Part shown: piece by piece, positions 1 through 7,559 of the stretch
Layout: each line of letters starts with the position of its first letter
Numbering within the stretch: position 1 is the first letter of the stretch
Translations under genes and position numbers: made by a program
Notes under the pieces: model-generated
Databases searched by the model: none
What the model saw: only the letters and a program-made list of their open reading frames with translations
What the model was told of the DNA's origin: nothing
Source of the DNA: Rubripirellula amarantea
GTDB taxonomy: Bacteria > Planctomycetota > Planctomycetia > Pirellulales > Pirellulaceae
Direction of reading: 5' to 3'
Assembly (NCBI RefSeq): GCF_007859865.1
Contig: NZ_SJPI01000001.1
Location: 1,302,001 to 1,366,000 of the forward strand
Length of the DNA stretch: 64,000 bases

Positions 1-926
1 CGTTGTTGGTCTATGCGTCGTGCTATTTGAAACGCCACTACCCGGCAGCGTTTTGCGCGGCATTACTGAACAGCCAGCCGATGGGATTTTACGCTCCGGC
101 GCAGTTGGTTGACGATGCAAAGAAGCACGGGGTGAGGATCCGAGGCGTTGACGTGAACCACAGCCACGCCGAGGCAACGTTGGAACCAGATCCCGATTCC
201 AAACAACCCGCAGTTCGACTGGGGCTATCCTCGATTCGCGGACTACCGCGTTTGGCGGCACAGGGAATCGTGGATGAACGTACGGCCAGGGGAGCGTTCA
301 CGAGCATGGAAGAGATGGCGCGGCGATGCAGGATGGGCAAATCGGTGTTGGCGATTCTTGCCGACGCTGACGCTTTAGGTTCTCTCGCAGGCGATCGCCG
401 AGCAGCGGTTTGGCAATCGCTCGGGCGTGAAGAAGATCCCAACTCGCAGCCGCTCTTTGGCGATGACTTGGACGATGAAGTGATTCCGAACGAGCTGTTA
501 CCAATGACACCTTTAGAGGAAGTACATGCAGATTACGAGATGACAGGGCTGAGCCTAAAGGCGCACCCGATATCATTTGTTCGCGAAGAGCTCGACGCCC
601 AACGTTGCGTCAAGGCAGCGGAACTTGCCGGTCTTCGCGATGGGCGACATGTTCGTGTAGCTGGTTTAGTCTTGATGCGTCAACGCCCCGGCACCGCCAA
701 GGGAATCACCTTCATCACGATCGAAGACGAAACCGGATCGATCAACCTTGTTATGTTTGCCGCGGTTTGGAAACGGTTTTTCCGCATTGCTCGTACGAGC
801 AATGCATGGCTAGTCGATGGTAAACTCGAAAACCGCCAAGGCGTGATTCATGTGATCGTGGGACGGATCGCCGACATGACTTCCGAAGTCGAAGGCCTGA
901 CACTGAAGAGCCGCGACTTTCACTAA
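1..926 (+). CDS. dnaE2: Error-prone DNA polymerase III alpha subunit DnaE2/ImuC, C-terminal part
   Basis: This is the last 307 codons of a gene that begins before the window; the reading frame starts at base 3. The fragment opens in the late finger/HhH part of a C-family polymerase (LLNSQPMGFYAPAQLV, the signature that separates DnaE2 from replicative DnaE). It ends with an OB-fold stretch of the type RQRPGTAKGITFITIEDETGSINLV at about residues 225-250. DnaE2 is known as the translesion polymerase working with ImuA and ImuB in SOS mutagenesis; those partners would lie left of the window and cannot be seen. The polymerase active site is also outside the window, so catalytic competence cannot be judged. 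The stop codon at 924-926 is clear. Confidence 0.9.
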   Translation, partial: LLVYASCYLKRHYPAAFCAALLNSQPMGFYAPAQLVDDAKKHGVRIRGVDVNHSHAEATLEPDPDSKQPAVRLGLSSIRGLPRLAAQGIVDERTARGAFTSMEEMARRCRMGKSVLAILADADALGSLAGDRRAAVWQSLGREEDPNSQPLFGDDLDDEVIPNELLPMTPLEEVHADYEMTGLSLKAHPISFVREELDAQRCVKAAELAGLRDGRHVRVAGLVLMRQRPGTAKGITFITIEDETGSINLVMFAAVWKRFFRIARTSNAWLVDGKLENRQGVIHVIVGRIADMTSEVEGLTLKSRDFH

Positions 927-983
927 TGAACAACAGTGTCGCGGCTAGGGTCCCGCCGGACGATGGGCTCAATGACTTCAAAC

Positions 984-1748
984 TTAGTTCGAAGACTCGG
1001 CAATGATCAGTTCACGATACGGTTGAACCAAATTGACGTGCCATTGCCCCTGGTCATTCGAGTCGACCAAGTAGTGCATGAAGAACTGCAACTGCTTACC
1101 GTCCTCCTGGTTTTTAAAAACGATCTCGGCCTTATCCGTTCCAAATTGGTGATACACACGCACGGGACGATCGAGTACCCATTGAGCATCCGGCCCGTAA
1201 CTCTTGATTAGATTCATCGCCTCGTTGTTCTCATAGAACTCCACCTGTCGATCATCATCTCCTTCGACGTAGTAGTCACGCAGCGGCATCGTTGGAGCAA
1301 ACCGATTGTTGTACGACTTGTGCAACTCCATCACGATCTCTTTCTGGTCTTCCATGACAAGGTTCATGAATTGGCGTGCAAAGTACTCTGCCTGATTGCC
1401 CAGTGTTCGCGTCTTGAGAACCGGAAGCAAAACGCCGCAGATTCCAAACGCGACACCAAGCAGGATGCCAAACTTCGCGGGCAAGATACCACTGACCTTG
1501 CTGGCGGCTGGTCGCAAAGCGAATGCACCAAAGGCGATCGCGAGAACTGCAACTGCGACACCGCCGATTCCCACCAACGATACGGCGCTAAAGATCCCCA
1601 GGACCGCACTGACGTAGCCGGAAAAGCGTAGCGGTTCGCCGAGTTCATCCTCCTCAAAACCAGTTTCGGCACCCAGGCCGCCCAATTCGGTCATGGCGAG
1701 GTCAGAAAACGAAGATTTCTCGGGCATGATGAATGCAGAATGAGACAT
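984..1748 (-). CDS. Conserved hypothetical membrane protein (DUF4190-like helices plus soluble tail)
   Basis: A 254-residue protein of unknown function. The N-terminal 40 residues are acidic and soluble. Two to three hydrophobic segments follow: about 45-85, rich in Gly/Ala/Val with an FSAVSLVGIGGVAVAVLAI stretch, and about 92-112, KFGILLGVAFGICGVLLPV. The C-terminal half is a soluble domain with many aromatic and acidic residues. The paired small-residue helices resemble DUF4190-type membrane proteins common in planctomycetes, but this is resemblance only. It is transcribed leftwards 143 bases after lpxB and converges on dnaE2. An alternative start is the ATG at 1727. I cannot assign a function. 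Confidence 0.7.
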   Translation of the reverse strand: MSHSAFIMPEKSSFSDLAMTELGGLGAETGFEEDELGEPLRFSGYVSAVLGIFSAVSLVGIGGVAVAVLAIAFGAFALRPAASKVSGILPAKFGILLGVAFGICGVLLPVLKTRTLGNQAEYFARQFMNLVMEDQKEIVMELHKSYNNRFAPTMPLRDYYVEGDDDRQVEFYENNEAMNLIKSYGPDAQWVLDRPVRVYHQFGTDKAEIVFKNQEDGKQLQFFMHYLVDSNDQGQWHVNLVQPYRELIIAESSN

Positions 1749-1891
1749 GAGGGCGTAAAAATAGCGTGCCTAGCGTTCAAGCAGGCGGATTCGCTTTGAT
1801 ACGCAGCGAAGTCCAAGATGGTTTGCTTGAGGATTTTGGCGTCTTCCTGGTAAGGAAAACCACAATAACTCACGCGAGAACCGCTCGACTG

Positions 1892-3091
1892 CTATGCCGC
1901 TCGAGAGTTCTCGAGCCCTGATGGACCAGCAAGATTCGACTGCAAACTTTGCTGGACCCATCGAGCCGCATTATCGGTGGCGCCGGGTCTAGCGTATTGA
2001 GCTCGCAAACCGTCCAGATCTCGCAGCAGCGACTGAAAATAGAATCGGTCGCCTAGCATCGCACCGACTGACTCGGTCAAGAAATCGACCGCTGGGCCCT
2101 CATTTCCAACCGAAACGAATTCGGGGAATATTGTCCGGCCCGCCATCAGGTTGGGAAGCGTCAGGCTATCGACTTGTATGAGGTGGCGACCCACCGCATG
2201 AAGGAATCGGCCGACTCGGTAGATCACGGCTGCGGGAGTCCGGCGAGCCATCAATTCCAAGCTAACACTTCCGCTAACCATCATCGCACAATCGGCCGCT
2301 TCTATGACCTCGCTGGTCTTTCCAACAAAGAAGTCAATGGGAAGCGAGGCGTCCGATGGCGTCATTTGATCGCGGCACCACAAGCACTGGCGATCACGAT
2401 AAGAGGCAACCAAGAAACGGGCGGCGGGATAATCGGCATGAAGGCGTCGAATCGCCTGCAACATCAACGGCCAGTTTCGTTCTACTTCGTGAGTGCGTGA
2501 ACCGGGCAGGACAGCAACAAGCGATTGACCTTGATCGCGGCGATGATGAAGCGACGCGAGGAGCTGAGAATCCAGCTTGGTGTGTGCAACGGCATCAAAA
2601 AACGGATGACCCACGAAGGTGGATTTGACGCCACGACTTTGAAAGTATTCATGTTCAAACGGCAGCACCGACAGGACATGATCGACGGTCCTTCGCATCT
2701 TTCGGATACGCCAAGGTGCCCATGCCCAAAGTTGCGGCGGGCAATAGTAATGCACAGGAATGCCATAACGCTTGGCTCGCTTAGCGATGTGCCAGTTGAA
2801 TCCTGGAAAATCGACCAGCATGACCGCGTCCACGTTGCCCGACTTAAAGATTTCTTCGGCTTGATCGGCGAAGCGAAAGAATTGTCGCAGCTTGGGCAGC
2901 ACTTCAAGCAATCCCACGACCGCGTGTTCGGTCAGGTCGACATCCACTTGGCATCCCGCCGATATCATCGCGGGCCCGCCAAATCCACGGACGCCAATCG
3001 AATGATCAAGGCGACAAAGTCGCTCAATCAGTTTGGCGGCGTGCTGATCGCCGCTTGGTTCGCCAACGGAGAAGAATACGGTTTTTCCCAT
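1892..3091 (-). CDS. lpxB: Lipid-A-disaccharide synthase LpxB
   Basis: The 399-residue protein matches LpxB, a GT19 glycosyltransferase that joins UDP-2,3-diacylglucosamine and lipid X to make the lipid A disaccharide at the inner membrane. Visible family signatures are the N-terminal SVGEPSGDQHAA (residues 7-18), VDFPGFNWHIAKRAKRYGI near 93-111, YYCPPQLWAWAPWR near 115-128, VGHPFFD near 160 and the donor-site PGSR (VAVLPGSRTHEV) near 193-204. Length is normal for the family. Its presence means the organism makes lipid A, in keeping with the Gram-negative envelope now accepted for Pirellulaceae. It is probably co-transcribed with the membrane-protein gene to its left. The terminator at 3171-3208 isolates it from the Cys-rich gene upstream. 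Confidence 0.95.
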   Translation of the reverse strand: MGKTVFFSVGEPSGDQHAAKLIERLCRLDHSIGVRGFGGPAMISAGCQVDVDLTEHAVVGLLEVLPKLRQFFRFADQAEEIFKSGNVDAVMLVDFPGFNWHIAKRAKRYGIPVHYYCPPQLWAWAPWRIRKMRRTVDHVLSVLPFEHEYFQSRGVKSTFVGHPFFDAVAHTKLDSQLLASLHHRRDQGQSLVAVLPGSRTHEVERNWPLMLQAIRRLHADYPAARFLVASYRDRQCLWCRDQMTPSDASLPIDFFVGKTSEVIEAADCAMMVSGSVSLELMARRTPAAVIYRVGRFLHAVGRHLIQVDSLTLPNLMAGRTIFPEFVSVGNEGPAVDFLTESVGAMLGDRFYFQSLLRDLDGLRAQYARPGATDNAARWVQQSLQSNLAGPSGLENSRAA

Positions 3092-3170
3092 GCTTGGGAT
3101 TTAGTGAAAAACAGCGTCGGGGGTCAAGATCGATGCCCCCAAACAGGCCGCAAAGCTGCCAAACCAAATA

Positions 3171-3208
3171 AAAACGACCCGGTGGGGTTTCCCCCGCCGG
3201 GTCGTTTT
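3171..3208 (-). terminator. Strong intrinsic terminator of the Cys-rich repeat gene
   Basis: A near-perfect inverted repeat with arms AAAACGACCCGG and CCGGGTCGTTTT (3171-3182 and 3197-3208) encloses a G/C-rich loop. On the minus strand it is followed by a T-rich run with further As and Ts, so it terminates leftward transcription from the Cys-rich gene that stops at 3269. The arms end in A and T tracts on both sides, so it can also work rightwards. Two smaller hairpins lie between it and that gene: GAGCC/GGCTC at 3236-3248, and AGTTAGC/GCTAACT at 3252-3270, which overlaps the stop codon. Confidence 0.88.
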
Positions 3209-3268
3209 AGTCGCATCACGTCTCAATAGATCAATGAGCCTTCGGCTCCGCAGTTAGCACAAGGCTAA

Positions 3269-4231
3269 CTAGCGGACGTAGACAGCACTGGCCTGAACGA
3301 CGCGACGCTTTGTAGCAACCTTAGCACTTGGGTCAACAACCGGTGCTGGAGGCATTGGAGCAGCGTGAGTAGCTGGCATGGTTGCAGGAGCAGCCATAGG
3401 AGCCGATGCACATCCGCAAGCAGGAGCTTCGCAGCCACAAGCTGGTTCTGAAACGCATCCGCAAGGAGCTTCGCAACCGCAAGCTGGTTCAAGCGAGCAA
3501 CCGCAACCAGTGTCGCAACCGCTATCGCATCCGCAGCCCTTCTTGCAACCGAGGTTGCCGAAAAGCTTCTTCAGCAATCCACCGCCGCAGCTCTTGCTGC
3601 AACCGCAGGAGTCGCAACCGCTGTCGCAGCTAGCAACTTCGCAACCGCAAGATGGAACTTCGCAGCCCATGTCACAACCCGAGTCGCATCCGCATCCCTT
3701 GTTGCATGAGAACAGCTTCTTCAACAAGCCACCCTTAAGTCCGCAACCCTTGCTGCAGCCGCACGAATCGCAGCCACCGTCGCACGAAGCGACTTCGCAG
3801 CCACAAGCAGGTGCTTCGCAACCGCAAGCTGGTTCAGCCAAGCAACCGCAAGCAGGAGCTTCGCAACCGCATGCTGGTTCGCATGATGGTGCTGCACAAC
3901 CGCAAGCTGGAGCTTCGCAACCGCAAGCTGGTTCAGCCAAGCAACCGCAAGCAGGAGCTTCGCAACCGCATGCTGGTTCGCATGATGGTGCTGCACAACC
4001 GCAAGCTGGGGCTTCGCAACCACAAGCTGGTTCAGCCAAGCAACCGCAAGCAGGTGCTTCGCAACCGCAAGCTGGTTCACATGATGGTGCTGCACAACCG
4101 GTGTCACAGCATGCCGTGTCGCATCCACAACCCTTAAGGCCAAGCATACGATCAAGAAGGTCAAATCCAAAGCTTTGGGTACAAAGAGTACATCCAAGAA
4201 CCATGGTCAAAGTCATTATTGTCCGCTTCAT
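3269..4231 (-). CDS. Exported cysteine-rich modular repeat protein
   Basis: A 320-residue protein of which about 65 residues (one in five) are Cys. The start is taken as the ATG at 4231, which has GGGAG about 11 bases upstream; a GTG at 4240 adds three residues. A signal peptide (MKRTIMTLTMVLGCTLCTQSFG) is followed by three copies of a hydrophobic/basic patch (LLDRMLG, LLKKLFS, LLKKLFG), each leading into a GCGCDxxCD(x)GC block. Between the first and second patch lie three near-identical 33-residue units built from CEPACGCEAPACGC. The C-terminal 45 residues are Cys-free, Ala/Pro-rich and basic. The composition suggests a disulphide-linked envelope or cell-surface structural protein; planctomycete walls are known to be protein-rich with much cystine. 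No enzymatic domain is recognisable. The gene stands alone between a terminator and a 636-base leader region. Confidence 0.85.
   Translation of the reverse strand: MKRTIMTLTMVLGCTLCTQSFGFDLLDRMLGLKGCGCDTACCDTGCAAPSCEPACGCEAPACGCLAEPACGCEAPACGCAAPSCEPACGCEAPACGCLAEPACGCEAPACGCAAPSCEPACGCEAPACGCLAEPACGCEAPACGCEVASCDGGCDSCGCSKGCGLKGGLLKKLFSCNKGCGCDSGCDMGCEVPSCGCEVASCDSGCDSCGCSKSCGGGLLKKLFGNLGCKKGCGCDSGCDTGCGCSLEPACGCEAPCGCVSEPACGCEAPACGCASAPMAAPATMPATHAAPMPPAPVVDPSAKVATKRRVVQASAVYVR
3800..4096 (-). repeat. Three tandem 99-bp repeats inside the Cys-rich gene
   Basis: Three head-to-tail units of exactly 99 bases (4096-3998, 3997-3899 and 3898-3800 on the coding strand) each encode one 33-residue CAAPSCEPACGCEAPACG-type unit. 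The anchor gcatgatggtgctgcac (with one base change in the third) recurs at 3881, 3980 and 4079. The copies differ at only a few bases, so the expansion is recent or kept uniform by recombination. A diverged partial array of the same motif recurs near the C-terminal end of the protein (about 3410-3510). Confidence 0.92.
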
Positions 4232-4867
4232 TGGAGCCACGTCTCCCTTTACAAATTCGCGGGTTGTTTATTCGTCGTGATCAGCAGCGTGTTCGTCAGA
4301 GAATTTCGCAGGGCGGCCCTGGAGACAGATTCGTCGGACGAAGTCGCCGGCGAACGCGTCTCGATGGAACAGTGACAAACTCAAACGGATCGGGTGCGGA
4401 CACCCGGCCCGCCGACTTCGCTCAGCTTGTCAATTCACTCTGCAACCAATCTCGTTCGATTCGTTGCTGACACCACAAGACGCTAACATCCAGTGTCAGC
4501 GCCTCTTGTTGGGTCCTTCGCACCTTTCCGTCTCTCAGCAACGAGCCGAGCACTTCACAAGTGCGAGTCAATAAACGTATCGACCTGGATCACCGTCAAA
4601 ACCAGTGATCTAAGCGATTTTCGGACTGTTGCTAGAGTTTGACGGCTGTGACAATTCCCCTTCATTTGCGGACCAATCCGGCTCTAGCGGTCTTGCGCGT
4701 GGTCAATCCGGCACGAACGGTATAAACTATCCTGAGTTGTCGTTTTGGCAGTCGCCAGCGACACCAGCCCCCCCGATTGATGCTCAGTCAGCCAGCCCGT
4801 CTATCTGTGAGAATTTTGATTCTCGCTTCCCGACACGGTTGTTCCTCCGAAATCGAGTTCGAATCGC
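4232..4867. other. Gene-poor intergenic region upstream of the Cys-rich gene and the cupin gene
   Basis: This 636-base stretch separates divergent genes and should hold both promoters. Short open frames occur but none has family-like composition. An AT-rich TATAAA at 4721-4726 is a possible -10 element for rightward transcription, without a well-placed -35. I see no tRNA, repeat or strong hairpin. Confidence 0.4.
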
Positions 4868-5218
4868 GTGAAACGCAAACCAACTCTGGTTCACTTACCA
4901 GATCTGCAAGCGGTTGCGTGTCCTTGCGGCATTGCTCGGCGGGCCTTTGAACAACAAGATGACTTCCCCGGCACCGTACACCTGACGGAAATCACCGAAA
5001 ACGCTCAAACGCATTACCACCGTGAACACACCGAAGTTTACGTCATCTTGGATTGCCAGCCTGACGCTGCCATGGAACTCGACGGCAAACTCCACCCAGT
5101 CCGCCCCAATTCCGCAATCTTGATTCCCACCGGTGTCCGCCATCGTGCCGTCGGACGCATGACAGCAATCATCATCTGCTCACCCCACTTTGATCCCAAC
5201 GATGAATTCTTCGACTGA
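4868..5218 (+). CDS. Small cupin-domain protein
   Basis: A 116-residue single-domain cupin with a GTG start. The two cupin motifs are visible: motif 1 around residues 44-63 (HYHREHTEVYVILDCQP, giving the metal-ligand His-His-Glu set) and motif 2 around 79-95 (PNSAILIPTGVRHRAVG, giving the last His). Such proteins bind a metal and act as small isomerases, dioxygenases or sugar-binding proteins; nothing here fixes a substrate. The next gene begins 10 bases after the stop, so the two are probably co-transcribed. Confidence 0.82.
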   Translation: MKRKPTLVHLPDLQAVACPCGIARRAFEQQDDFPGTVHLTEITENAQTHYHREHTEVYVILDCQPDAAMELDGKLHPVRPNSAILIPTGVRHRAVGRMTAIIICSPHFDPNDEFFD

Positions 5219-5228
5219 GGAACATTTC

Positions 5229-7484
5229 ATGAACTTGAAGTCTCGTATCTCTGCATCGCTTCGCTGTGGCAACCAACCATGGTTGGGCCTGCTGTTGACG
5301 TTGATGATGTCGACGGTTGTTCACGCTGATTGGCCGTACTGGCGTGGCCCTGCCTTTGATGGCACCGGTCGGGCAACTGGTCTGCCAGATAACTGGGACC
5401 CCAAGGGCGGCGATGATAGCAACGTGTTGTGGAAGCGTGACGATATCGGTGGTCCCTGCACTCCAATCGTGATGAACGGAAAGCTGTACACGATTCAGCG
5501 CGCCGAACCCAACACACCCACCGAAGGCGAGCGAGTGGTTTGCCTGGATGCCGCCACGGGCGAAACCTTGTGGGAAAATCGCTACAACGTCTGGTTGTCA
5601 GACGTCCCCGCAGAGCGAATCGGCTGGAGCAGTGTCGTGGGCGACCCCGAAACGGGCAACGTTTATGCCTTAGGTTCGTGCGACCTCTTCCAATGCTTGG
5701 ACGGATCCACCGGCAAGACGTTGTGGAGCATTCCTCTTCACGAACAGTTTGGAATGCTCAGCACCTATGGTGGTCGAACCAATTTTCCAGTGATTCACGA
5801 AGACCTCGTTATCATTGGCGGGATCATCATCAATTGGGGTGAAAAAGCGAAACCCAACCACCGTTTGATCGGCATGGACAAAAAGACCGGCGAAGTCCGG
5901 TGGTTCAGTGGCACTCGTGATTTGCCTTACGACACGACCTATTCGGCGCCCAGTATCGTCACCATCGACGGCCAGCGTCAGTTGATTCTGGGTACCGGTG
6001 ACGGAGCAATTTGGGGATTCCAACCTCGCACCGGCCGACCGCTTTGGCATTATGACCTTTCCCGCCGCGGGATCTTTGCAACGCCGTTGGTAGTGGGCGA
6101 TCGAGTCTTTGCTAGCCACAGCGAAGAAAACGTCGCTCCCAACGAAAACGTGATGGGCGGCGTTGTGGGACTGCGAGTTTCAGGAACCGGTGCTGACACC
6201 AAAGTGACCGAGCTTTGGAAGCAACTCGAAGTGGTCGCGGGATACAGCGAGCCAGTTCTTATTGGCGAACGTCTTTATCTGGTCGACGACCGTTGCAAGA
6301 TGTGGATCTTCGACGCCGAATCGGGCGAACCCATTGTGGAACGAAAAGCGTTCGCCGGTAGTCGCCAACGCGGCGCGATTTTGCATGCCGATAACAAGAT
6401 CTACGTGCTCACCGAAAATGGCCCTTGGGCAGTCTTGAAGCCAACCGACGACGGCTTTGAAGTCATCAACAAAGGTCGCATCCGCGATATGGAATTCGCC
6501 GGTTCGCCGATCGTTTCCGATGGACGACTTTACTTTCCTGGATCCACAACGCTTTTCTGCGTTTCGACCGAACAAGGGACTGAACAGTCGATCAACATGA
6601 GCCAATCAATGGGCGAAGAGACGCCTGTTGGTAAGAACACGAAAGTCGACTGGGTTCAAGTCGTTCCCGCCGAGTCAATCGTTCGACCGGGTGACGAGAT
6701 CCAAGTGAAAGTGAATGTCTTCAACTCGCTCGGCCAAGCTCTACCGACGCCTCGCACCATCGACTTGACCGTTGACGGACCCGGCAGTGTTAACGGCCTG
6801 ACCTTCACCGCATCCCAAGACGCCGCACACACCGCCGCCACGATTACGGCGACGGTCGATGGCAAACAAGGTGAAGCTCGAATTCGCATCGTTCCACCGT
6901 TGCCATGGAAGTTCACCTTTGAAGGTGCCACCGATCCACCGCTTTCGTGGGTGGGAGCGCGCTATCGAAGCATCATTCGTAACGTCGATGGTTCCGACGT
7001 GCTGACCAAGATCACCACCATTCCCAAGGGTGCTCGCAGCCGCGCCTGGATGGGACAAAGTGATTTGGCGGACTACACCATCGCCGCGGATGTTCGCGGG
7101 GCTCGAATGAGTCAGCAATTGCCCGACATTGGACTGACCAACAACGGATACGTGCTCGACCTGATGGGCGAGAGTCAACAATTGCAAATTCGCACTTGGT
7201 CGTCGCAGCTACGAATGGCGAAATCCGTTGACTTCAAATGGGACGAAAACACTTGGTACCGCATGAAGTTTGAATCGCGGCTCGAAAGTGAGCCGCCAGC
7301 AGCCGTGGCGGTATTGCGGGGTAAGGTTTGGCCTCGCGACGAACCCGAGCCCAAAGAATGGACCGTTACGGCCCGAGACGAATCGCCTAACCTGACCGCT
7401 AGCCCCGGTTTGTATGGCAACGCCAAAGTGGCCGAGATCTACTATGACAACATCGAAGTGATGGAGAACGAATCGTCGCCATAA
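5229..7484 (+). CDS. Exported PQQ-like beta-propeller protein with C-terminal lectin-like domain
   Basis: The start is set at the ATG at 5229 because GAGG lies about 9 bases upstream and a signal peptide follows immediately (MNLKSRISASLRCGNQPWLG..STVVHA). The mature 751-residue protein starts with DWPYWRGPAFDGTG, the usual opening of planctomycete BamB/PQQ-like propellers. Repeated blades with DAATGETLW, DKKTGEVRWF and RTGRPLWHYD patterns extend to about residue 450. A linker with an Ig-like segment follows (about 480-570), then a jelly-roll region to the end (about 590-750). No PQQ-dehydrogenase active-site set is evident, so a binding or scaffold role outside the cytoplasm is more likely than alcohol oxidation. 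It forms a tandem pair with the next gene. Confidence 0.85.
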   Translation: MNLKSRISASLRCGNQPWLGLLLTLMMSTVVHADWPYWRGPAFDGTGRATGLPDNWDPKGGDDSNVLWKRDDIGGPCTPIVMNGKLYTIQRAEPNTPTEGERVVCLDAATGETLWENRYNVWLSDVPAERIGWSSVVGDPETGNVYALGSCDLFQCLDGSTGKTLWSIPLHEQFGMLSTYGGRTNFPVIHEDLVIIGGIIINWGEKAKPNHRLIGMDKKTGEVRWFSGTRDLPYDTTYSAPSIVTIDGQRQLILGTGDGAIWGFQPRTGRPLWHYDLSRRGIFATPLVVGDRVFASHSEENVAPNENVMGGVVGLRVSGTGADTKVTELWKQLEVVAGYSEPVLIGERLYLVDDRCKMWIFDAESGEPIVERKAFAGSRQRGAILHADNKIYVLTENGPWAVLKPTDDGFEVINKGRIRDMEFAGSPIVSDGRLYFPGSTTLFCVSTEQGTEQSINMSQSMGEETPVGKNTKVDWVQVVPAESIVRPGDEIQVKVNVFNSLGQALPTPRTIDLTVDGPGSVNGLTFTASQDAAHTAATITATVDGKQGEARIRIVPPLPWKFTFEGATDPPLSWVGARYRSIIRNVDGSDVLTKITTIPKGARSRAWMGQSDLADYTIAADVRGARMSQQLPDIGLTNNGYVLDLMGESQQLQIRTWSSQLRMAKSVDFKWDENTWYRMKFESRLESEPPAAVAVLRGKVWPRDEPEPKEWTVTARDESPNLTASPGLYGNAKVAEIYYDNIEVMENESSP

Positions 7485-7547
7485 CGTGCGTTGAATAGCC
7501 ACATTGGTGACTTTGGACTTTTCTCCCCTCCCCTCTCTCTTTGCAAA

Positions 7548-7553
7548 TATAAT
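7548..7553 (+). promoter_or_regulatory. Possible -10 element (TATAAT) directly before the second PQQ-like gene
   Basis: A perfect TATAAT lies 6 bases before the ATG at 7560, after a pyrimidine-rich stretch. If it works as a -10 box, transcription would begin at or within a base or two of the start codon and give a leaderless message, which fits the lack of any Shine-Dalgarno there. No good -35 is visible, so this is tentative. Confidence 0.3.
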
Positions 7554-7559
7554 CCATCC

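Noticed and set aside
3378-4280. 300-codon open frame antisense to the Cys-rich gene, with QPQAGASQPQ repeats
   Set aside because: It stays open only because the repeat DNA lacks stops in several frames; the sense frame has a signal peptide and Cys pattern, this one has neither.
4629-4871. 80-codon open frame before the cupin gene
   Set aside because: No family-like composition and it runs into the cupin start; treated as chance.
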